The notes below the pieces were generated by a model, which was not told the origin of the DNA, made no database searches, and saw only the letters and a list, made by a program, of their open reading frames with translations. Positions 15,000 to 21,945 of a stretch of DNA of 29,841 nt are shown piece after piece (position 1 is the first letter of the stretch; each line of letters opens with the position of its first letter). The position numbers and the translations under genes were made by a program. This DNA comes from an uncultured Oscillospiraceae bacterium (GTDB lineage: Bacteria; Bacillota; Clostridia; Oscillospirales; Oscillospiraceae), in the NCBI GenBank assembly GCA_910585265.1, contig CAJUCA010000037.1:1-29841 (forward strand), read 5' to 3'.

Positions 15000-15929
15000 T
15001 CAATGGAAGGATGCCTTCTCCCACATCTGTGTCAGCCGCTCATCGGCCCAGACGACCCGGTTCCGGCCGTTTTTCTTTGCGTCATACAGCATCGTGTCCG
15101 CGATTTTTAAATAAAAGCCGTAGTCGCTCCCCAGCTCGGGGATCACGGTGACGCCGCCGATGCTGACGGTGATCCACTGGGACACGGACGGGTCGTGGGG
15201 AATATGCAGGTTTTCCACCTCCTGGCGGATTTTCTGCAAGTGCCCGAAGATCTGCTGGGAGGGGTCGCCCATCACCACCGCCACAAATTCCTCGCCGCCG
15301 TAGCGGGCCAGGAAATCCGTGCTGCGCTGCAAATGGGCCGCGGCGGTCTGGGCCACGGCGGAAATCACCTTGTCTCCGGCGGGGTGGCCGAAGGTGTCGT
15401 TATACACCTTGAAACGGTCGATGTCAAACATACACAGGGAGATGGGAACGCGCAGCCGGACTGCCTCGCCCCACTTTTCGGCACGGTACTGCTCATACCT
15501 GCGCCGGTTGGCGATGCCCGTGAGCTGGTCCGTCATGGACTGCTGCTCGATCTGCCTGCGGTAGCGGTACAGCTTCACGTGGGTGTTGACCCGGGCCTTC
15601 ACGATCAGGGGGGCAAACGGCTTTGTGATATAGTCAACCGCCCCCAAGATCAGCCCCCGCTGCTCGTCCGCCACGCTGGACAAGCTGGTGATCAGGATCA
15701 CCGGAACGCTCTGGGTGATGATCTCCTCCTGTAACTTTTTCAAGAGGGTAAAGCCGTCCATTCCCGGCATCACCACGTCCAGCAGAATGAGCGAAAAGTG
15801 TTCGTCCCTGGCCCAGCGCAGCCCGTCCTCCGCGCTGTGGGCAACGGTGATATCATACTCGTCCTCTAAAATGGACTTTAACTGCGCCGATTGCGCAAGG
15901 CTGTCGTCTACAATCAATACTTTTTCCAT
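15000..15929 (-). CDS. Response regulator-diguanylate cyclase (REC-GGDEF, PleD-like)
   Basis: A 309-residue protein that makes c-di-GMP from two GTP when activated by phosphorylation. The receiver domain (about 1-120) has the acidic pair in VLIVDDS, the phospho-acceptor Asp51 in LLDVVMPGMDG, and the conserved Lys in YITKPFAP. The GGDEF domain (about 135-300) has FDIDRFKVYNDTFGH, the active-site RYGGEEF and, five residues before it, RSTD, matching the RxxD product-inhibition site. The cyclase is therefore expected to be active and feedback-inhibited. ATG 15929 (MEKVLIVDD) follows GAGGGATGCGGC; a longer frame would need a TTG start. No sensor kinase is adjacent. The PilZ gene 32 bp downstream is the likely receiver. 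Confidence 0.93.
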   Translation of the reverse strand: MEKVLIVDDSLAQSAQLKSILEDEYDITVAHSAEDGLRWARDEHFSLILLDVVMPGMDGFTLLKKLQEEIITQSVPVILITSLSSVADEQRGLILGAVDYITKPFAPLIVKARVNTHVKLYRYRRQIEQQSMTDQLTGIANRRRYEQYRAEKWGEAVRLRVPISLCMFDIDRFKVYNDTFGHPAGDKVISAVAQTAAAHLQRSTDFLARYGGEEFVAVVMGDPSQQIFGHLQKIRQEVENLHIPHDPSVSQWITVSIGGVTVIPELGSDYGFYLKIADTMLYDAKKNGRNRVVWADERLTQMWEKASFH

Positions 15930-16430
15930 GCCGCATCCCTCACTTGTCAGTTTACTCAAACCGTGTTGGCAACATCACTTTTACTCTATTGTATTCCGCT
16001 TCCAGGCTGGCAGCTCATTTCATCAAAAGAACGCAAACGCTTGACTTCGGGCGCGGGCTGTGGGGGAATATGTTACCCGGCTCCGCTCCCGCGCGTTTCT
16101 GTCCCGCCAGGGGACGCCCCGGGGTAAATGAATGTTCATTACCAAAAAATGTTTAAAAAGGAACCGCCTTTCAGCGGCACATTTTTCCCCCGGTTTCCTG
16201 ACTGCCTGGCAAGGCACCCTCCGCTCGCAGAAGGATTATATACCACTTTACGCCTTTTGACAATAGCGTATTTTTTGAGGAATCCTTCCCCGGCGAGCTC
16301 CCGCTTTTGTTGAGGGGGCTGGCTTGCAAACCCGTGCCTTAGATATGGATCAACCCCCAAGCCGCCCGCCGGATACCCCCTTCCAGCGGACGGCATACAG
16401 CCGGGGAACCCGCTCCACCCCCGCCGGCAG
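15930..16430. other. Intergenic region without a supported gene
   Basis: About 500 bp. Near the left end, on the minus strand, a -10-like TACAAT (15993-15988) lies 59 bp before the diguanylate cyclase start, without a good -35. Around 16164-16181 a short stem (CCGC / GCGG) followed on the minus strand by a T-rich stretch could end the transcript of the 65-aa gene. Short frames through the region have no motif or ribosome site. Confidence 0.4.
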
Positions 16431-16628
16431 TCACGATCTGGAACGCGGCACAAACCCATCATCAAACAAAATAGGTCCATGCGCCTTTTCCCAGGTCTCA
16501 ATGTGCTGGATAATCAGCTGTTCAATTTCCTTATTGGCGGAACGGCCGGAGCGATCCGCGATATATTTCAGCTTGTCCATGATTTCGGTGGGGATGCGCA
16601 GGGCGTAATGGGGCAGCTTAGACGGCAT
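16431..16628 (-). CDS. Small ribbon-helix-helix (Arc-type) DNA-binding protein
   Basis: A 65-residue protein starting MPSKLPHYALRIPTEIMDKL. The pattern, a short beta strand (YALRIP) then two helices (EIMDKLKYIADRSGRSANKE and IEQLIIQHIETWEK), is that of Arc/MetJ-type ribbon-helix-helix repressors, which bind DNA as dimers through the beta ribbon. ATG 16628 is preceded by AAAGGAGG with ideal spacing; a longer frame to 16700 would run through the repeat-rich control region. It is transcribed away from a second small RHH gene (16765). The shared 136-bp region is full of GACAAC repeats, which suggests that one or both proteins bind there. Whether it belongs to a larger system is unknown. Confidence 0.75.
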   Translation of the reverse strand: MPSKLPHYALRIPTEIMDKLKYIADRSGRSANKEIEQLIIQHIETWEKAHGPILFDDGFVPRSRS

Positions 16629-16764
16629 ATGAAGGCCTCCTTTGTTGTCTGAATGACAACACAATAGCACCAAACTATTTTTTTGAAAAGCTATTGACAA
16701 CTAAGTGACAACAAGCTATCATAAGAGACAACAAGGTGACAACACCAAGGAGAGGAGGACCGTC
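16629..16764. promoter_or_regulatory. Divergent promoter region with GACAAC operator array
   Basis: GACAAC occurs at 16655, 16696, 16707, 16727 and 16738, and its complement GTTGTC at 16644. They form three pairs whose members start exactly 11 bp apart: an inverted pair (16644/16655) and two direct pairs (16696/16707 and 16727/16738), the last two 31 bp apart. The + promoter is TTGACA (16695-16700), 17-bp spacer, TATCAT (16718-16723); the repeats overlap its -35 and spacer and follow its -10. A minus promoter candidate is TTGTCA (16700-16695), 17-bp spacer, TAGTTT. The spacing of one helical turn fits side-by-side ribbon-helix-helix dimers. Binding is inferred. Confidence 0.7.
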
Positions 16765-16953
16765 ATGGAGCGAGTCAGATCGGGGCTTCGCGTCCCCTAT
16801 GATCTAAACGCCTGGCTCATTCAAGAGGCCGAAAAACAGGGCGTCGCCAAAAATGCCCTGGTGCTTCAAATCCTCTGGGAATGGGCGGAGCGGCACGGAA
16901 AGCCCCCCGCGGACCGGCGCCCCGGCGAAGGCGGGGCCCGCCCCGGCATTTAG
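16765..16953 (+). CDS. Second small ribbon-helix-helix-like protein
   Basis: A 62-residue protein, MERVRSGLRVPYDLNAWLIQ, with the ribbon-helix-helix outline: a beta strand (GLRVPYD), a first helix (LNAWLIQEAEKQG) and a second helix (VAKNALVLQILWEWAERHGK), then a Pro/Arg/Gly-rich tail. The ATG at 16765 follows AGGAGAGGAGG. The strand-turn-helix layout parallels that of the divergent 65-residue protein, so the pair may be distant paralogues. Both promoters lie in the GACAAC array. No toxin-like gene follows: the next gene, 190 bp on, encodes a cell-wall carboxypeptidase. Autoregulation is the most economical role; control of distant genes is possible. Confidence 0.65.
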   Translation: MERVRSGLRVPYDLNAWLIQEAEKQGVAKNALVLQILWEWAERHGKPPADRRPGEGGARPGI

Positions 16954-16995
16954 CGTCGCGGCAGGCGGAAAGGACCAAATTTTTCCGCCAAACCC

Positions 16996-17024
16996 TTGTA
17001 AAATTGCCCCCCTTATGGTAATCT
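16996..17024 (+). promoter_or_regulatory. Candidate promoter of the carboxypeptidase-Wzy-SLH operon
   Basis: TTGTAA (16996-17001), 17-bp spacer, TAATCT (17019-17024), about 120 bp before the first start codon. Each box matches in four or five positions; the intervening leader contains a GC-rich imperfect repeat around GGATCAGCC/GGCGG. Moderate support only. Confidence 0.4.
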
Positions 17025-17146
17025 GATAGAAACCAGACAAGCTCCATACCCTCGCGGAACGGTACGGCTTTACGCAGGCTGATCCGGCGGCTCTCCGCCG
17101 GATTGTGCTGTCTGCGCATTTCAGGACATTGGGAGGTGGTTCCGCT

Positions 17147-18019
17147 ATGGGCCGGAAGAAGTCCGCCGGAGCCCCGCGGCCCGCCGTTCCCCGCCGGAGC
17201 CGTCTGCTGGCGGCGGCGGTGTGCGCGGCGTTGATCCTCGCCGGGGCCATCGTGTGGCTCCGCCGCCCCCAGACCATTGAGCTGCCCTACCTCACCGCCC
17301 GGAACGCGGCGGTGATGGACGTGTCCACCGGACGCTTCCTCAGCGAAAAGGACGCCGATGCCCCCCGATCTCCCGCCAGCCTCACCAAGCTGATGACCCT
17401 CCTGCTGGTGCTGGACGACATTGAGTCCGGCGTCCTGGGCTGGGAGGACACCTTCACCGTCACCCCGGCGGAGGCCCACACCCTGGGCTCCAAGTACGGA
17501 ATGCGGCCCGGAGAGGTGTTCACCGTCCGCCAGCTGGTGGCGGGGGCCGTCATGGTCAGCGGCTGCGACTGCATCCAGAGCCTGGTCAAGCTGTGCGCCC
17601 CGGACGAGGCGGCGTTTGTGGAGCGGATGAACCAGAAGGCCGCCCAGCTGGGCATGGGAGGCTCCCACTTTGCCAACGCCACGGGCATCGACGCCTCCGG
17701 CCACTACATGACAGCCCGGGACGTGGCCCGGCTGGCCCGGGCCCTGGTGCGGGAGCACCCGGAGATCCTGGAGTTTACCGCCGCCCCCTCCCTGGAGATC
17801 GGGGGCCGCGCCTTTCAAAATATCCACCGTTTGGTGGGCCGGGACAGCCGGGTGAAGGGGCTGAAAACCGGAACCACCACCATCGGCGGCTTCAGCGTGT
17901 GCACCTACGCGGAGATGGATGGGCGGCGTTATCTGGTGGTGCTGATGGACAGCACCAGCGATTCCACCCGGTTTGCCGAGACGCTGACGGTTCTGGATCT
18001 GCTGGCGGAGAAAGGCTGA
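17147..18019 (+). CDS. D-alanyl-D-alanine carboxypeptidase-like protein (peptidase S11) with altered SxN motif
   Basis: A 290-residue membrane-anchored protein. Residues about 24-42 are a signal anchor (LLAAAVCAALILAGAIVW). The S11 domain has SxxK as SLTK (Ser78, Lys81) and KTG at 240-242. The second motif, normally SxN (commonly SGND), reads SGCD here (Ser138-Gly139-Cys140), so the Asn is replaced by Cys; a second Cys follows at 142. Family members trim the terminal D-Ala from peptidoglycan stem peptides. The C-terminal membrane-binding domain of DacA/PBP5 is missing, consistent with the N-terminal anchor. ATG 17147 is set by GGGAGGT 9 nt upstream. The next gene starts 1 bp after the stop. 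Family call is firm; activity is uncertain because of the motif change. Confidence 0.88.
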   Translation: MGRKKSAGAPRPAVPRRSRLLAAAVCAALILAGAIVWLRRPQTIELPYLTARNAAVMDVSTGRFLSEKDADAPRSPASLTKLMTLLLVLDDIESGVLGWEDTFTVTPAEAHTLGSKYGMRPGEVFTVRQLVAGAVMVSGCDCIQSLVKLCAPDEAAFVERMNQKAAQLGMGGSHFANATGIDASGHYMTARDVARLARALVREHPEILEFTAAPSLEIGGRAFQNIHRLVGRDSRVKGLKTGTTTIGGFSVCTYAEMDGRRYLVVLMDSTSDSTRFAETLTVLDLLAEKG

Positions 18020-18020
18020 C

Positions 18021-19724
18021 ATGGCGAAAAAGGCAAGGCGCGTCCCGCCAAAGGAGCGGCCCCGGCAGAACACCCCCCTGCTGTTCCTGTTCCTGATCAT
18101 GGTTCCCCTGTTCGGCGGGTATTATCACTTCTCGGTGTTTCTGTCCGGGGCCGCGCTGGTGCTTTTGCTGCTCCACGGGGTCTGGCGGGCCGGGGCCCTG
18201 CGCCTGCCCGTGGGGCCGGAGGCCTGGTGCCTGTACGGCCTGTGCGGGCTTACGCTGCTCACCATCCCCTTTGGGGTGAGCTCCGGCATGGCCTTCGCCG
18301 GATTTCTCCGGCTGGCGGTGTGGGTGCTGTTCTTCCTCTATGCCGCCACCTACACGGACCAGGAGCGGGCGGACATCCTCAACGCCGTGGCCTACGAGGG
18401 CGCGGTGCTCTCGCTGATCACCATCGCGGGCTTTCTCTATGACGCCGCCGCCGGCATTGACGACCCCAACGGCCGGATCGACGGCTTTTTTCAGTATGCC
18501 AACACCTGGTCGCTGTTCCTGCTGGCCTGCCTGATCCTGCTGGCCCTGAAGGACCGGCGGCATCCGGCGGACTGGCCCGCCATGGCCGCGCTGCTGTGCG
18601 GGGTGTACCTGTCCGGCTCCCGGGGGGTGTTCCTGCTGCTGCTCCCCCTGGCCCTGGCCTGGGGCGTCCACAGGCTGGTCCGCCTGCGGGACGTGAAAAC
18701 CGTGGCCCTGGCCGCCGGAGGGATGGCCGCCGTCGGCGTGCTGGCCGTCCTGCTCAGCGGCGGGCTGGTTCTGGACCGCCTGCGGGCCATCACCCTGTCC
18801 TCCTCCAGCCTCAACGGGAGGCTTCTGTATTATCTGGACGGGGCGGAAATGCTCCTCCGGCACCCCCTGGGGGTGGGCTATGGGGGCTACCTGTACCTCC
18901 AGCCCCTGGAGCAGACCGGGGTCTACACCCTGCGCTTCATCCACAACGAGTACCTCCAGGCCGCGCTGGACGGCGGCATTCCGGCGGGGCTGTGCATGGC
19001 GGGGCTGTCCGCCGCCCTGCTGCTCCGGCGGGGCGCGCCCGTCCGGGAGCGGGCGGTGGTGTTCGCCATCGCCGCCCACGCCTGCATCGACTTCGATTTC
19101 CAGTTTTCCGCCGTGGCCTTCCTGCTGCTGCTGTGCGGCTCCGGCGGAAGGTGCCGGGAGCTGCCCCTCCGCCGCCGGAGGCTTTCCGCCGGGCTGGCCG
19201 GGGCGGCCGCCCTGGTGCTGTGCTACTTCTCCACGGTATACGCCCTGGACTTCTTCAGCCGCCCCCGGGAGGCCTGGGCCCTGTTCCCCGCCGACCTGTC
19301 CCTGGCGGAAAACCGGCTCCAGAGCTTCCCCGATGTGGACAGCGCGCAGCCGGCGGCGGACGCCATCATCGCCTCCACCGACCTGTCCCTCCTGGCCTGG
19401 GACTGTAAACTGGCCGCCGCCGCCCAGCGGGCCGACCTGCCCGCCATGGTGGAGAGCAAGTACCAGTACCTCCGCCTGAGCCGCTACCGGGGGGAGGTCT
19501 ACCAGGACTTTGCCGATCTGCTGGAAAACGCCTGTGTGCAAGGCTCGCGGGAGGAGCTTGTACGATATAAAACCCTTGCCCAGTCAGTGTTATCACAGTT
19601 GGAGGAGGTGAACCAAGCCACCAGCCCCCTGGCCTACCGCATCGCGGACAAGCCGGAGCTGGAGTTTACCCCGCGGATCGCCGACCGGATGAACCAAATC
19701 ATAGAGAGGATTGATACCCCATGA
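18021..19724 (+). CDS. O-antigen ligase/Wzy-like polytopic membrane protein
   Basis: A 567-residue protein with about 10-12 hydrophobic segments in the first 420 residues. The O-antigen ligase family (PF04932) features are visible: YLSGSRGVFLLLLPLAL and the later periplasmic-loop block RFIHNEYLQAALDGGIPAG with the conserved His and the LDGG turn. Such proteins join or polymerise lipid-linked glycans outside the membrane. The last ~150 residues are soluble and helical (AENRLQSFPDVDSAQP onward), with a TPR-like look. It begins 1 bp after the carboxypeptidase stop and its own stop overlaps the next start (ATGA). In a Gram-positive cell the acceptor could be the secondary wall polymer that SLH proteins bind; that is inference from the neighbours. 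Confidence 0.85.
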   Translation: MAKKARRVPPKERPRQNTPLLFLFLIMVPLFGGYYHFSVFLSGAALVLLLLHGVWRAGALRLPVGPEAWCLYGLCGLTLLTIPFGVSSGMAFAGFLRLAVWVLFFLYAATYTDQERADILNAVAYEGAVLSLITIAGFLYDAAAGIDDPNGRIDGFFQYANTWSLFLLACLILLALKDRRHPADWPAMAALLCGVYLSGSRGVFLLLLPLALAWGVHRLVRLRDVKTVALAAGGMAAVGVLAVLLSGGLVLDRLRAITLSSSSLNGRLLYYLDGAEMLLRHPLGVGYGGYLYLQPLEQTGVYTLRFIHNEYLQAALDGGIPAGLCMAGLSAALLLRRGAPVRERAVVFAIAAHACIDFDFQFSAVAFLLLLCGSGGRCRELPLRRRRLSAGLAGAAALVLCYFSTVYALDFFSRPREAWALFPADLSLAENRLQSFPDVDSAQPAADAIIASTDLSLLAWDCKLAAAAQRADLPAMVESKYQYLRLSRYRGEVYQDFADLLENACVQGSREELVRYKTLAQSVLSQLEEVNQATSPLAYRIADKPELEFTPRIADRMNQIIERIDTP

Positions 19725-21745
19725 AATTGACCCGCAAGCTGATTGCGGCCATGCTGTCCGTGTGCATGGTTCTGGCCCTCCTGACCAACGCCTCCGCCGC
19801 CTCCCTCAAGGCCAACTACGGCGCGGCCAGCTATTACGACATCGCCGTCACCACCTATTCCCGGATGCTGGCCTTCCAGAACGGCGGCGTGGTGCCCGCC
19901 GCCAACCAGTCCAAGCAGTACGGCCTGATCGACCCCAGCGGCAGGCAGGTGCTGCCCTTCCAGTACGCCTATGTGTGGACCCTGGGCGGCGGCCTGTTCG
20001 CCGTGGCCCAGAAGGACAACGGGTACGGCTCCTTCAGCGGCCTGGGCGTGGTAAACGCCCAGGGCAAGACCCTGCTGGCCCCCAGCGAGGACAATGTGAG
20101 CATCTCCTGCCAGAACGGCGTTGTCTCCGTGGGCAGCCGCACCAAGGCCGCCGCGGGCGGGTATGACTACAGTGTCAAATACTACACCACCGATTGGCAG
20201 CCCTCCACCGAGGCCGCCTACCAGGGGGACAGCGGGGAGGGCGGCTATGTGGACAACACCCCCGACGCCCTGAAGAAGTATGACTACTATGATGTGGTGG
20301 GGGACTTCTACCGGGTCCACAGCTACGACGAGGACTACAACGAGCTGACTGGCCTGCTGGACGGCAGCTTCAAGGTCGTTATCCCCCTGGGCAGCTACCA
20401 GTATGTAGGCTCCACCAACGCCGACGGCTACACCTCCGTCACCAAGAACGACGGCTCCACCGACCTGTACAAGGGTGGCAAGGTAGTCAAGACCTTCAAC
20501 AAGGAGGTGTCCACCGAGGTGTACTTCCGCCATCTGGCCTTCTCCACCAACGGCGAGAAGCACGGCATGATGGACGTGAACGAGAAGGTGCTCCTGCCCG
20601 AGCAGTACGACATCATCGACACCGACGGCAACGGCAACCTCCTCACCCAGAACGAGAACCCGGACGACTGGGGCTACATCTGCGGCCTGTACACCCAGGA
20701 CTGCAAGCAGATCCTGGCCGACAAGTACGCCGAGATCACCTACCTGACCGACAGCAAGTACCGGATCAACGACGGCCAGTATTTCGGCGTCAGCAAGGTG
20801 TCCGGCACCACCGTCACCCCGGTGATCCCCATGAAGTACCTGGATCTGCGCACCCACACCTACCACTTTGTGGAGCTGTATGACGGCTCCAAGTACAGCG
20901 TGGTGGATCTGGACAACAAGGTGATCGTCCCCGAGAGCAGCCAGCCCATCAACGCCTTCAACGGCGACGCCGGCGGCCTGTCCGAGACCCTGGACCGGGT
21001 GAACTGGTACGGCGTGGAGTACGACAGCTACGACAAGTCCGTCCTGCCCTTCCTGTCCCAGACGGGCAGCGGCTGGGTCACCGTGTACGCCGACTACAAG
21101 ACGGGCCAGACCCAGGGCCAGCTGGACGGCGTGCGGGCCTCCAACGTCAACGGGGACGGCTGGTTCGTCTACCAGGACGCCAAGGGGCTGTTCGGCTTCG
21201 GGCGGCTGGAGGGCACCGGCTTCCTGGACATTCTCCCCGGCCACTGGGCGGAGAAGGCGGTGAGCTGGGCGGTGAACCACGATCCCCAGATCACCGACGG
21301 CGTGGGCGGCGGCAAGTTCGACGCCAACAAGAGCTGCTCCAACGCCATGATCCTCACCTTCCTGCACCGGGCGGCGGGCGAGCCCGTCTCCACCGCCCAG
21401 GCCCCCGTGGAGCTGAAGGGCACCGAGTGGTACGCCGCCGCCCTGCGCTGGGCCGCGGAGAAGGGTATGATCGGCCAGGGCTTCGACCCCAACGCCGACT
21501 GCACCAGCGCGGCCGCCATGAAGTTCATCTGGCAGGCCCTGGGCTCCGACGCGCCCAAGGGCAGCTGCTCCTTCACCGATGTACCCGCCGGGGCGGATTA
21601 CGCCGACGCGGTGGCCTGGGCGGAGGAGAACGGCATCACCAACGGCGAGGGCGGCGGCCTGTTCGCCCCCGGCAAGGTCTGCAACCGGGGCCGCATCGTC
21701 ACCTTCCTGCACCGGGCCTACGACGAGTCCGCGCGGCTCCACTGA
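19721..21745 (+). CDS. WG-repeat surface protein with C-terminal SLH domains
   Basis: A 674-residue exported protein. Signal peptide 1-27 (MKLTRKLIAAMLSVCMVLAL, cleavage near ASAAS). Residues about 50-480 hold repeated beta units of the WG/KWG type, for example YGLIDPSGRQVLPFQYAYV and HGMMDVNEKVLLPEQYDII, likely forming a propeller or solenoid. Three SLH repeats close the protein (about 505-555, 569-612, 617-668: DILPGHWAEKAVSWAV, WYAAALRWAAEKGMIGQGFD, FTDVPAGADYADAVAWAEEN). It would be fixed to the wall polymer. It overlaps the Wzy-like gene by 4 bp and ends the operon. No catalytic motif was recognised; a binding or structural role is likely. Confidence 0.85.
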   Translation: MKLTRKLIAAMLSVCMVLALLTNASAASLKANYGAASYYDIAVTTYSRMLAFQNGGVVPAANQSKQYGLIDPSGRQVLPFQYAYVWTLGGGLFAVAQKDNGYGSFSGLGVVNAQGKTLLAPSEDNVSISCQNGVVSVGSRTKAAAGGYDYSVKYYTTDWQPSTEAAYQGDSGEGGYVDNTPDALKKYDYYDVVGDFYRVHSYDEDYNELTGLLDGSFKVVIPLGSYQYVGSTNADGYTSVTKNDGSTDLYKGGKVVKTFNKEVSTEVYFRHLAFSTNGEKHGMMDVNEKVLLPEQYDIIDTDGNGNLLTQNENPDDWGYICGLYTQDCKQILADKYAEITYLTDSKYRINDGQYFGVSKVSGTTVTPVIPMKYLDLRTHTYHFVELYDGSKYSVVDLDNKVIVPESSQPINAFNGDAGGLSETLDRVNWYGVEYDSYDKSVLPFLSQTGSGWVTVYADYKTGQTQGQLDGVRASNVNGDGWFVYQDAKGLFGFGRLEGTGFLDILPGHWAEKAVSWAVNHDPQITDGVGGGKFDANKSCSNAMILTFLHRAAGEPVSTAQAPVELKGTEWYAAALRWAAEKGMIGQGFDPNADCTSAAAMKFIWQALGSDAPKGSCSFTDVPAGADYADAVAWAEENGITNGEGGGLFAPGKVCNRGRIVTFLHRAYDESARLH

Positions 21746-21765
21746 CCCATAACCGCTCGACAGCT

Positions 21766-21843
21766 CCCAAACTGCCTGTCAGAGAACCGCGGGCCGGGCA
21801 TCTCCCGTCCCAACTGCCTGTCTGAGCTAACCGCGGACCGGGC
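21766..21843 (+). repeat. Imperfect direct repeat, two ~34-bp copies
   Basis: Copy 1 (21766-21799) begins CCCAAACTGCCTGTCAGAGA and copy 2 (21809-21843) begins CCCAACTGCCTGTCTGAGCT; both continue with AACCGCGG-CCGGGC. The copies are 43 bp apart start to start, directly after the WG/SLH gene. No element boundary is visible; local duplication is likely. Confidence 0.6.
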
Positions 21844-21880
21844 GGAGAACGCCTTTCCCGGCGTCCCCGTCCGGTCCGCG
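21832..21880 (+). terminator. Terminator-like long hairpin after the WG/SLH gene
   Basis: GCGGACCGG near 21832-21840 pairs with CCGGTCCGC near 21871-21879. Inside, AACGCC pairs with GGCGT around TTTCCC. A short T-rich CCTTTCC follows. Plausible end of the operon; weak T tract. Confidence 0.45.
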
Positions 21881-21945
21881 CCTTTCCGGGGCCGGAGACC
21901 GGCGCGGCCCCCCAAGCTCCAACCTGTTTGATAAGGAGGTATTCC

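Noticed and set aside
16138..16190. Possible small RNA or attenuator around the CCGC/GCGG stem
   Set aside because: The stem is only about 4 bp, and no promoter or conserved structure can be seen; it is noted only as a possible weak terminator.
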